A stretch of DNA of 28,029 bases from Actinomycetes bacterium (lineage in GTDB: Bacteria; Actinomycetota; Actinomycetes; Propionibacteriales; Nocardioidaceae): positions 1-28,029 of the forward strand of contig JAEWXC010000057.1 in NCBI GenBank assembly GCA_023396115.1. The letters run 5' to 3'. Below the pieces are notes generated by a model, which was not told the origin of the DNA, searched no databases, and saw nothing but the letters and a program-made list of their open reading frames with translations. Both the position numbers and the translations under genes were made by a program. Positions 22,083-28,029 of this stretch are shown here, piece after piece. Positions within the stretch are counted from its first letter, which is position 1, and the number at the start of each line of letters is the position of its first letter.

Positions 22083-23123
22083 TCACTCGGTTGCGGTGGT
22101 GGGGGCGGTGCCGGCGGCCGCCAGCTGCGCGGTCGGGATGTGGTGGGTACCGATCCGCTTGCGGAAGACCCAGTAGGTCCACGCCTGGTAGCCCAGCACG
22201 ATCGGCGTGAAGACCGCCGCCACCCAGGTCATCACCTTGAGCGTGTAGGCCGAGGCCGCCGCGCTGGTGGTGGTGAGGGAGAACGCCGCGTCGGTCGTCG
22301 AGGGCATCACGTCGGGGAACAGGGCCACGAAGAGCCCGGCCACGGCCAGCGCGATCGCCACGAACGTGCCGGTGAACGCCCAGCCCTCCCGGACCTTGGT
22401 CACCATGAACAGCCCACCCAGCAGGGCCGCGGCGGCCAGGGCGAACAGGACCGCCGAGCCGGCGTTGCCGGTGCGGACCTGGGTCCAGACCAGGAACACC
22501 ACGGCGAGCACGGCCGCGACCAGACCCAGCTTGAGGGCCGCGCCGCGGGCCCGGACCCGGATGTCGCCCTCGGTCTTCAGCGCCAGGAACATCGCGCCGT
22601 GGGTGGCGAACAGGGTCAGCGTGACCAGACCGCCGAGCAGCCCGTAGGGGTGGAGCAGGGTCAGCAGGTTGCCGGTGAATTCCTTGTCGGCGTCGATCGG
22701 CACCCCGGCGACGATGTTGGCGAACGCCACGCCCCACAGCAGGGCCGGGACGAACGAGCCGACCACGAGCGCCTTGTCCCACCCGGCGCGCCAGGCGTCG
22801 GTGTCCTGCTTGGCCCGGTACTCGAAGGCCAGACCCCGGACGATCAGGGCGACCAGGATCAGCAGCAGCGGCAGGTAGAACCCGCTGAACAAGGTGGCGT
22901 ACCACTCGGGGAAGGCGGCGAAGGTGGCGCCTCCGGCGACCAGGACCCAGACCTCGTTGCCGTCCCACACGGGGCCGACGGAGTTGTACATGACGCGTCG
23001 CTCGGTGTCGTTCTTCGCCAGGAACGGCAGCAGCATGCCGACCCCGAAGTCGAACCCCTCCAGGACGAAGTAGCCGATCCAGAGGACGGCGATCAGGATG
23101 AACCAGACGGTGGTGAGTTCCAT
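22083..23123 (-). CDS. cydB: Cytochrome bd oxidase subunit II
   Basis: Integral membrane subunit of the quinol oxidase bd complex; 346 residues with about nine hydrophobic helices. Diagnostic N-terminal sequence: WFILIAVLWIGYFVLEGFDFGVGMLLPFLAKNDTERRVMYNSVGPVWDGNEVWVLVAGGATFAAFPEWYA, with the conserved GFDFG and WDGNEVWL-like motifs. YQAWTYWVFRKR closes the last helix. It starts at an ATG preceded by AGGAGG directly after the cydA stop (14-bp gap), and cydDC follows 13 bp later, so cydA-cydB-cydDC is one operon. Confidence 0.97.
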   Translation of the reverse strand: MELTTVWFILIAVLWIGYFVLEGFDFGVGMLLPFLAKNDTERRVMYNSVGPVWDGNEVWVLVAGGATFAAFPEWYATLFSGFYLPLLLILVALIVRGLAFEYRAKQDTDAWRAGWDKALVVGSFVPALLWGVAFANIVAGVPIDADKEFTGNLLTLLHPYGLLGGLVTLTLFATHGAMFLALKTEGDIRVRARGAALKLGLVAAVLAVVFLVWTQVRTGNAGSAVLFALAAAALLGGLFMVTKVREGWAFTGTFVAIALAVAGLFVALFPDVMPSTTDAAFSLTTTSAAASAYTLKVMTWVAAVFTPIVLGYQAWTYWVFRKRIGTHHIPTAQLAAAGTAPTTATE

Positions 23124-23137
23124 GTTCCTGCCTCCTC

Positions 23138-24580
23138 TCAGTACGCGAACGCCATGGGCGCGTCGTCGTCCTTGCCGCCGACGGGGACGTCGGGCGGCTC
23201 CACGAAGGGCTCGGCGCCCTTCTTGATGTACTTCAGCAGCAGCCCGAGCTCGATCACGGCCAGCACCGCGTAGAGCAGGGTCAGCACGATCAGTGACGTC
23301 GCCGCCTCACCGACGCTCACCCCGGGGGAGACCGCGTTGTCGGTGGTCATCAGCCCGTAGACCGCCCACGGCTGACGGCCCATCTCGGTGAAGATCCAGC
23401 CCCACGAGTTGGACGCGACCGCACCGACCGGGATCAGCACCGCCGCCCAGACCACCCAGCGTCCGGTGGGGGTGCGGCCCTTGCGGGTGACCCACAGCAG
23501 CAGCGCGGCGCCGGCCGCGGCGAAGATGCCCAGCCCCATCATGAAGCGGAACGACCAGTAGGTCACCGGGATCACCGGCACGTAGTCGCCGGCGTGGTAG
23601 TAGGCCTCACCCGGGTCCTGGCCGTACTTCTCGGCGTACTTCTCGCGCAGCGGGTTGATGCCCTCCACGGTGCCGTCGAACGACCCGGTGCCCAGGAAGG
23701 AGAGCAGGCCGTAGACCTCGATGATCGTGGTGGCCTCCGAGCCGTCGAGCTTGCCCAGGGAGAGCACCGAGAACGGGGCGGTGGTCTCGGTCTCGTAGAG
23801 CCCCTCGGCGGCGGCCATCTTCATCGGCTGCACCTCGGTCATCACCTTGCCCTGCAGATCACCGGTGACCGCGACGCCCAGGCCGGCGACCAGGGTCACG
23901 GCCGCGCCGAGCCGCAGTGCCTTGTGGTACATCGGCTGGTCGTCGGTGCCGCGGTGCTTGCGGTACAGGTAGGCGGCCACGCCGAGCATGAACGCACCGG
24001 CGGTCATGTAGGCGGCGGTGATGACGTGCGGGAACGCGACCAGCTGCACCTTGTTGAACATCACGGCCCAGAAGTCCGTCAGCTCGGCACGGCCGTTCTC
24101 GGCGTTGTACTCGTACCCGACCGGGTGCTGCATCCACGAGTTGGCGGCCAGGATGAAGTAGGAGCTGGCCAGGGTGCCCAGGTGCACGATCCACATGCAG
24201 GCGGCGTGCAGCTTGCCGGGCAGCTTGTCCCAGCCGAAGATCCACAGACCCAGGAAGGTCGACTCGAGGAAGAAGGCGAGCAGGCCCTCCACGGCCAGCG
24301 GGGCGCCGAAGACGTCCCCGACGAAGCGGGAGTAGTCCGACCAGTTCATCCCGAACTGGAACTCCTGCACGATGCCGGTCACGACACCGAGCGCGAAGTT
24401 GATGAGCAGCAGCTTGCCGAAGAACTTGGTCAGCCGCAGGTACTCCTGCTTGCGGGTGCGCAGCCAGGCCGTCTCCAGACCCGCGACGAGGGCGGTGAGC
24501 CCGATCGTCAGCGGCACGAACAGGAAGTGGTAGACGGTGATGATGCCGAACTGCCACCGCGCGATGTCGAGAACTTCCAC
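23138..24580 (-). CDS. cydA: Cytochrome bd oxidase subunit I
   Basis: Haem-bearing subunit of the oxygen-reducing quinol oxidase in the cytoplasmic membrane; 480 residues. By alignment to E. coli CydA, the haem ligands are H18 (VYHFLF), H185 (AFPHVITAAYM) and M347 (YWSFRFMMG). The proton-path glutamates are E98 and E106 (AVEGLLAFFLES). The GRQPW motif is at 401-405. The quinol-side loop after GDLQGKVMTEVQPMKMAAAEGLYET is short, so this is the short-Q-loop form. GTG start at 24580 with GGAGGG close upstream. It heads the operon; its 86-bp upstream region is shared with the divergent blaI-type gene and carries inverted repeats. No Rex-type TTGTGAA...TTCACAA site is seen there. Confidence 0.97.
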   Translation of the reverse strand: MEVLDIARWQFGIITVYHFLFVPLTIGLTALVAGLETAWLRTRKQEYLRLTKFFGKLLLINFALGVVTGIVQEFQFGMNWSDYSRFVGDVFGAPLAVEGLLAFFLESTFLGLWIFGWDKLPGKLHAACMWIVHLGTLASSYFILAANSWMQHPVGYEYNAENGRAELTDFWAVMFNKVQLVAFPHVITAAYMTAGAFMLGVAAYLYRKHRGTDDQPMYHKALRLGAAVTLVAGLGVAVTGDLQGKVMTEVQPMKMAAAEGLYETETTAPFSVLSLGKLDGSEATTIIEVYGLLSFLGTGSFDGTVEGINPLREKYAEKYGQDPGEAYYHAGDYVPVIPVTYWSFRFMMGLGIFAAAGAALLLWVTRKGRTPTGRWVVWAAVLIPVGAVASNSWGWIFTEMGRQPWAVYGLMTTDNAVSPGVSVGEAATSLIVLTLLYAVLAVIELGLLLKYIKKGAEPFVEPPDVPVGGKDDDAPMAFAY

Positions 24581-24600
24581 GGTCCCTCCGGGGTGTTTGG

Positions 24601-24621
24601 TCTACGACGCTACGTCGTAGA
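24601..24621. promoter_or_regulatory. Perfect 9-3-9 inverted repeat between cydA and the BlaI-type gene
   Basis: Half-sites TCTACGACG and CGTCGTAGA are separated by CTA. It lies 20 bp before the cydA start, probably at or just downstream of the cydA transcription start. The TAC/GTA arms resemble operators of the BlaI/MecI/CopY family. Likely the main operator of the divergent region. Confidence 0.65.
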
Positions 24622-24638
24622 TACGACTGACTGTAGTA
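24622..24638. promoter_or_regulatory. Second, imperfect operator-like inverted repeat
   Basis: TACGACT and TGTAGTA flank a 3-nt centre; five of seven positions pair. It abuts the 9-3-9 repeat. A further CGTAG half-site at 24649-24653 touches the blaI-type promoter, so the region may hold an operator cluster. Confidence 0.45.
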
Positions 24639-24654
24639 CGTGACGAGTCGTAGG

Positions 24655-24660
24655 TACACT
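24655..24660 (+). promoter_or_regulatory. -10 element of a leaderless promoter for the BlaI-type gene
   Basis: TACACT followed by 6 nt and a GTG at 24667. It selects that GTG over the upstream ATG at 24640 and lies next to the operator-like repeats, as expected of an autoregulated repressor. Confidence 0.6.
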
Positions 24661-24666
24661 CGGGGT

Positions 24667-25044
24667 GTGCCCCTGCAGAAATCCCACTTCGGTGACCTCG
24701 AACGACTCGTCATGGATGCTTTGTGGTCCGCTCCCGACCAGCCCAGCACCGTCCGCGAGGTTCACGCAACCCTCGCTGAGGAGCGGGACCTGGCCTACAC
24801 CACGGTGATGACCGTGATGGACCGGTTGGCCCGCAAGGGCCTGGTCGTCCAGGAGAAGCAGGGCCGCGCCTACACCTACCGCCCCCGCGCCAGCCGCGCC
24901 GAGATGACCGCCGAGCTGATGCACGGCACGCTCGAGGACTTCAGCGACGCCGACCGTGGCCAGGCGCTGGTCGCGTTCGTGGGGGAGGCCTCCGCGGAGG
25001 ACGTCGCCGCGCTGCGGCGGGCCCTGGCCGAGCTGGACGGCTGA
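24667..25044 (+). CDS. blaI: BlaI/MecI/CopY-family transcriptional repressor
   Basis: Winged-helix dimeric repressor of 125 residues. The DNA-binding domain is residues about 5-75: HFGDLERLVMDALW, STVREVHATLAEERDLAYTTVMTVMDRLARKGLV with the recognition helix at about 43-56, then QGRAYTYRPRASR forming the wing. The C-terminal 45 residues (ADRGQALVAFVGEASAEDVAALRRALAEL) form the dimer helices. It closely resembles M. tuberculosis BlaI (Rv1846c) as I recall it, including the DLAYTTVMTV run. The GTG at 24667 is chosen on the leaderless promoter. An M56 peptidase gene follows after 12 bp, the classic blaI-blaR pairing in which the peptidase triggers derepression. The divergent partner is cydA rather than a beta-lactamase, which suggests a respiratory target in addition to autoregulation. 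Confidence 0.9.
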   Translation: MPLQKSHFGDLERLVMDALWSAPDQPSTVREVHATLAEERDLAYTTVMTVMDRLARKGLVVQEKQGRAYTYRPRASRAEMTAELMHGTLEDFSDADRGQALVAFVGEASAEDVAALRRALAELDG

Positions 25045-25056
25045 CCTCCCGATCCG

Positions 25057-25938
25057 ATGACCCCCCTCGTCCTCGGCCTGCTGGCCGTCGCCCTGGCCGG
25101 GCCGGTGCCCTCTGCGCTGGCCCGGGTGCCGGCGCTGCGCCGGACCCCGGTCGCCGCGATGGTGCTGTGGCAGGCCCTCGCCCTGGCCGCAGTCCTGGCC
25201 GCCCTCGGCGCCGGCCTGTCCCTGGTGACCACGCACGTGTGGCGCACCGCGCCCAGCCTGGGGGCCGTGGTGGTCGCGGCCGTGGCCGGCGCGGTGACGC
25301 TGGTCGTCCTGGTCCGGCTGCTGCTCTCGGGGCACCGGGTGGGCACCCAGCTGCGCGAGCTGCGCCGCCGGCACCGGGCCCAGGTCGACCTGCTCTCACG
25401 CCGTGAGGGCGGCGGGCCGGGGGAGGGGTACCGGGTGATCGACCACGAGATCCCCGTGGCCTACTGCCTGCCCGGTGTCCGGGGCGCCCGGATCGTGGTC
25501 TCGGCCGGTGCGGCGGAGCACCTGGACGCCGAGCAGCTCGCGGCGGTGCTGGCCCACGAACGCGCCCACCTGCGCCACCGCCACGACCTGGTGCTCGAGG
25601 CGTTCACCGTGCTGCACCGGGCCTTCCCGGTCTTCGTCTCCTCCCGCGCGGCCCTGGCCCAGGTCCAGCTCCTGGCCGAGATCCTGGCCGACCGGGCCGC
25701 GGTCGAGGCGGTCGGACCGCGAGCCCTGTGCGAGGCGCTGCTGGCGATGGCCGGGGGCCGGGCCCCGCAGGGAGCGATGGGGGCCGGTGCCTCCGACCTG
25801 GCCGCCCGGGTCGAGGCCATCGGGGACCGTGCTCAGCGCCCGGCCCAGACGGTGGCGGTGCTGGCCGCCGCGCTGGCGCTGCTGCTCCTGCCCACGCTGC
25901 TGGTCGTCACCCCCTGGTTGGCCTCCCTGCTCGGTTGA
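25057..25938 (+). CDS. M56-family (BlaR1/MecR1-type) membrane metallopeptidase
   Basis: Integral membrane zinc peptidase of 293 residues. Predicted membrane segments are at about 4-22, 33-57, 67-91 and 268-290. The zinc site HERAH (167-171) sits in LAHERAHLRHRHD, with the distal acidic ligand in LAEILADRAAVEA (about 206-218). Unlike staphylococcal BlaR1 it has no C-terminal penicillin-binding sensor domain, as in M. tuberculosis Rv1845c. It should form a signalling pair with the upstream BlaI-type repressor; the stimulus is unknown. The ATG is 12 nt after the blaI stop and lacks a good Shine-Dalgarno, so coupling to blaI is likely. A hairpin terminator separates it from the convergent M4 peptidase. 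Confidence 0.88.
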   Translation: MTPLVLGLLAVALAGPVPSALARVPALRRTPVAAMVLWQALALAAVLAALGAGLSLVTTHVWRTAPSLGAVVVAAVAGAVTLVVLVRLLLSGHRVGTQLRELRRRHRAQVDLLSRREGGGPGEGYRVIDHEIPVAYCLPGVRGARIVVSAGAAEHLDAEQLAAVLAHERAHLRHRHDLVLEAFTVLHRAFPVFVSSRAALAQVQLLAEILADRAAVEAVGPRALCEALLAMAGGRAPQGAMGAGASDLAARVEAIGDRAQRPAQTVAVLAAALALLLLPTLLVVTPWLASLLG

Positions 25939-26008
25939 GGCCGGAGCGGAGCGGGGCGGTCGGAGTCGGGGCCGTTGCCGGAGCCGGAGCAGGGCCCGGG
26001 AACGGGAA

Positions 26009-26040
26009 GGACCCCGCCGGACTGACGTCCGACGGGGCCC
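26009..26040. terminator. Hairpin between the convergent M56 and M4 peptidase genes
   Basis: Arms 26009-26022 and 26027-26040 (GGACCCCGCCGGAC against GTCCGACGGGGCCC) pair at 12 of 14 positions around a TGAC loop. A smaller GGCAGC/GCTGCC stem follows at 26046-26062. Either could work for both strands. Confidence 0.6.
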
Positions 26041-26072
26041 TGCCGGGCAGCCAGGGGCTGCCGTGGTGGTGA

Positions 26073-28029
26073 CTACTTCTTGACCACCTTGAACTTCGCC
26101 GAGTCGGCGCTGGCCTTGACCGTCGCGGAGCCGGCGTACGAGGCCTTGGCCTTGTGCTTGCCGACCTTCAGCTTCAGCTTCTTGGCCTTCTTCTTGCTGA
26201 CCTTCAGCACGGCCTTGCCGTTCTTCACCTTGGCGGTGCCGACCTTCTTGCCGTCGATCGTGAAGGTCACCTTGCCGGTGACGGTCGCCTTCGCCTTCAC
26301 CTTGGCGGTCAGGGTGAAGGGCTTGCCCTTGGCGACCTTCTTCGGCTTGACGTTCAGCTTGGTCGAGGAGGAGACGACCGTGGCGGGCGCCTTCTCGCAG
26401 ATGTCGACGGAGACGTTGTCGACGTACCAACCCTGCACGCCGCCACACCCGTCACGACCCACGTCGAAGCGGAACGCCACGGTGTCCCCGGCCTTCACGC
26501 CGGCCCCGGAGAGGTCGACGATCGAGGTGCCCCAGGAGCCGATGGGCGCGCCGGGGTTGGTCCCGGTGAAGCCCGGCTGGTCGGCCAGCGGGTTGGTGTT
26601 GTACGGGTTGCCCTCGGCGTCCAGAGCCGGCTCGAGAACCGCCTCGGGTGCGTTGAAGGCGTAGGCCTCCGTCGGGATCAGCTCGAACTCGCCGCCGTTG
26701 ACCGACATCTTGACGTTGCCGCCGTCGAAGCCGGCCTCGGTCGCCATGTAGTGGTCGAACGACATCCGCGGGCTCTGACCGCTGGCCGGGATCGTGACGT
26801 CCGGGCTGGTGATCGAGTCGACACTGGAGATGTCGCCGGCCTCACCGGAACAGTTTCCCGCGTCAGGTGCGCGACCGAACGCGGTGCGCCCGTCCGCCCC
26901 ACCGGGAGCCGACCGGGTGGACAGCCACGGGTAGCCGTTGCCGTCCTCGAAGGCGACGTCCTGGTCACGGTCCCAACCGGTCAGGCCGTCCTCGAAGTCC
27001 TCGCCCCACACCTGGGTGGCGGTGAAGCCCTCACCACAGGTGGACGGGGTGTTCGGGTCGAGCATCGGCGTCCACTTGCACTCGGCCGTCGGGTCCAGCC
27101 GGAGTTCGACGGCGTTGTTCACCTTGGCGACCTGCTCGCAGTCCGACGCGGTGATCGGGTCGGCCAGTTCCGGGGTCTCCCCGTCGGCGAGCGAGATCTT
27201 CGGGATGTCCTGGCCCACCAGGTCCGCGCACGACGCCTCCAGGCCGTCGGCCTGGTCGATGAAGTCCGAGGTGGCGGTCAGGTACGAGGTCTGGGTGCGC
27301 CAGTAGATGTTGGCCGCCTTGTCCAGACCGATCCCGGTGCTGGTGACACCGTTGAAGGTGCCACCGTCGACCAGCAGCGCGTAGGCGTGGTTGGGCACGG
27401 CGGAGTTGCCGTGCACGCCACCGTTGTCGTCGCTGGAGCACTTGTACTCGGCGTCGGAGACCTTGCCCGGGTCGCCGTAGCAGGTCGGGTTCCACATGTC
27501 GCGGATCGCGCCACCGAAGGCCGGCGACTTCTCACCGATCAGCCAGCGGAACGAGTCGACCCGGTCGCCACCGGCGTCCTTCATGGTGACGTTGACGGTC
27601 TTGCCCGCGTTGAGCGCGCCACGGATCGACTCACGGTCGGTCAGACCGATCGAGACGGTCGGGACCAGCGTGGTGTCGGAGCCCGACATCCCGATGACGC
27701 TGTCGTCCCGGTTGCCGATGATCAGCGCCTTGGCGCCGGCCGCGGTCGCCGCCTGGGCCTTCTCCTCAAAGGAGCACAGGCCACGGTCGACCATGGCGAT
27801 CTTGCCGCTCACGTCGTTGGTGTAGGGCGAGCAACCGTCGGTCGCGGTGCCGCCGGACTCGATGGCGTCGGTCGGGACGACCACGTCACCGCTCACGCCG
27901 ACCTCGTCCAGTTGCGCACCGAACGAGGCGCCGCCGGTGAAGCAGTCCTTGGCGATGTCGGAGGGAGCGTTGATGCTCAGCACCGGCAGCGCGGGGGAGT
28001 GGGTGGAGCAGTCCTGGGTGGTGCGGATC
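26073..28029 (-). CDS. Secreted M4 (thermolysin-like) metallopeptidase with inserted PA domain, 5' end cut by the window
   Basis: The C-terminal 651 residues of an extracellular protease. In order, they show a PA (protease-associated) domain with GKIAMVDRGLCSFEEKAQAATAAGAKALIIGN and LVPTVSIGLTDRE. Next is the M4 C-terminal half, with DNGGVHGNSAVPNHAYALLVDGG holding the catalytic-site His (codon near 27412) and GIGLDKAANIYWRTQTSYLTATSDF. Then comes a jelly-roll/MAM-like module from WGEDFEDGLTGW to GWYVDNVSVDIC. The end is a Lys/Val-rich Ig-like domain of about 95 residues (VTGKVTFTIDGKKVGTAKVKNGKAVLKV). The HExxH zinc motif, propeptide and signal peptide are expected beyond the edge. The PA domain is thus inserted between the two catalytic halves. 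Many Cys residues fit an extracellular location. It is convergent with the M56 gene. Confidence 0.88.
   Translation of the reverse strand, partial: IRTTQDCSTHSPALPVLSINAPSDIAKDCFTGGASFGAQLDEVGVSGDVVVPTDAIESGGTATDGCSPYTNDVSGKIAMVDRGLCSFEEKAQAATAAGAKALIIGNRDDSVIGMSGSDTTLVPTVSIGLTDRESIRGALNAGKTVNVTMKDAGGDRVDSFRWLIGEKSPAFGGAIRDMWNPTCYGDPGKVSDAEYKCSSDDNGGVHGNSAVPNHAYALLVDGGTFNGVTSTGIGLDKAANIYWRTQTSYLTATSDFIDQADGLEASCADLVGQDIPKISLADGETPELADPITASDCEQVAKVNNAVELRLDPTAECKWTPMLDPNTPSTCGEGFTATQVWGEDFEDGLTGWDRDQDVAFEDGNGYPWLSTRSAPGGADGRTAFGRAPDAGNCSGEAGDISSVDSITSPDVTIPASGQSPRMSFDHYMATEAGFDGGNVKMSVNGGEFELIPTEAYAFNAPEAVLEPALDAEGNPYNTNPLADQPGFTGTNPGAPIGSWGTSIVDLSGAGVKAGDTVAFRFDVGRDGCGGVQGWYVDNVSVDICEKAPATVVSSSTKLNVKPKKVAKGKPFTLTAKVKAKATVTGKVTFTIDGKKVGTAKVKNGKAVLKVSKKKAKKLKLKVGKHKAKASYAGSATVKASADSAKFKVVKK

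Noticed and set aside
18752..22210. Two long plus-strand frames opposite cydDC
   Set aside because: Gln/Gly/Arg-rich mirror frames with no domains; the minus strand encodes two full ABC modules.
24581..24666. Rex (redox) operator before cydA
   Set aside because: No TTGTGAA-N4-TTCACAA-like sequence is found in this gap; the symmetry present is of the TAC...GTA type.

Overview
The window is a gene-dense stretch of a very GC-rich genome, about 70% or more by eye. Codons end mostly in G or C, GTG starts are frequent and 4-bp ATGA/GTGA overlaps are common. Gene content fits a high-GC actinobacterium: an LLM-class (probably F420-dependent) oxidoreductase, a fused CydDC, a BlaI/M56 pair like M. tuberculosis Rv1846c/Rv1845c, RNase J behind dapA, and sucB-lpdA-pepA-gcvT clustering. 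The dispersed GGTCGAGCTTGCCGAGACC-type repeat and the gene order suggest Nocardioides or a relative. That placement is an inference. I saw no tRNA, rRNA, CRISPR array, insertion sequence or prophage.

Layout. 1-2.0 kb (minus): lpdA and the 5' part of sucB/dlaT, the E3 and E2 of a 2-oxo-acid dehydrogenase complex. 2.2-5.4 kb: a small unknown protein, leucyl aminopeptidase pepA (minus) and the glycine-cleavage T-protein gcvT. 5.4-6.8 kb (minus): a fusion of a PhnP-like metallo-beta-lactamase-fold domain with CobU, preceded by a possible 7-codon leader. 6.8-9.2 kb (plus): a small unknown protein with a methyltransferase, then a GNAT acetyltransferase with a PhzF-like isomerase. 9.2-10.1 kb (minus): a secreted neprosin-family protein. 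10.2-12.3 kb (plus): a tight thyA-dfrA-gntR-nudix operon joining dTMP synthesis, dihydrofolate recycling, a YtrA-like regulator and a Nudix hydrolase. 12.3-14.2 kb (minus): a TfoX-like protein and the AMPylase SelO, flanked on both sides by copies of the 23-bp repeat. 14.4-18.1 kb (plus): an LLM-class oxidoreductase, a 22-bp repeat array, dapA (lysine/peptidoglycan) and rnj (RNA processing).

18.1-18.7 kb holds a terminator, an orphan 13-bp palindrome and a broken gene, possibly an MpaB/DUF2236 oxygenase remnant. The remnant's 3' end runs antisense into the 3' end of cydDC. 18.6-24.6 kb (minus) is a cytochrome bd operon, cydA-cydB-cydDC. Divergent from it are a BlaI-family repressor and its M56 membrane metallopeptidase (24.7-25.9 kb). 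The 86-bp divergent region carries a perfect 9-3-9 inverted repeat and a second imperfect one. This suggests that a BlaI/BlaR-type switch controls a respiratory oxidase here. The window ends inside a secreted M4 (thermolysin-type) metallopeptidase with an inserted PA domain.

A window-wide pattern is that most transcription units start with a TANNNT-like -10 element exactly 6-7 nt before the start codon and lack a Shine-Dalgarno, as expected of leaderless mRNAs. Operon-internal genes and a few lead genes (lpdA, cydA, the neprosin gene) use Shine-Dalgarno sites. The best leads for new biology are the cyd/BlaI/M56 junction, the MBL-CobU fusion with its mini-ORF, and the bacterial neprosin.
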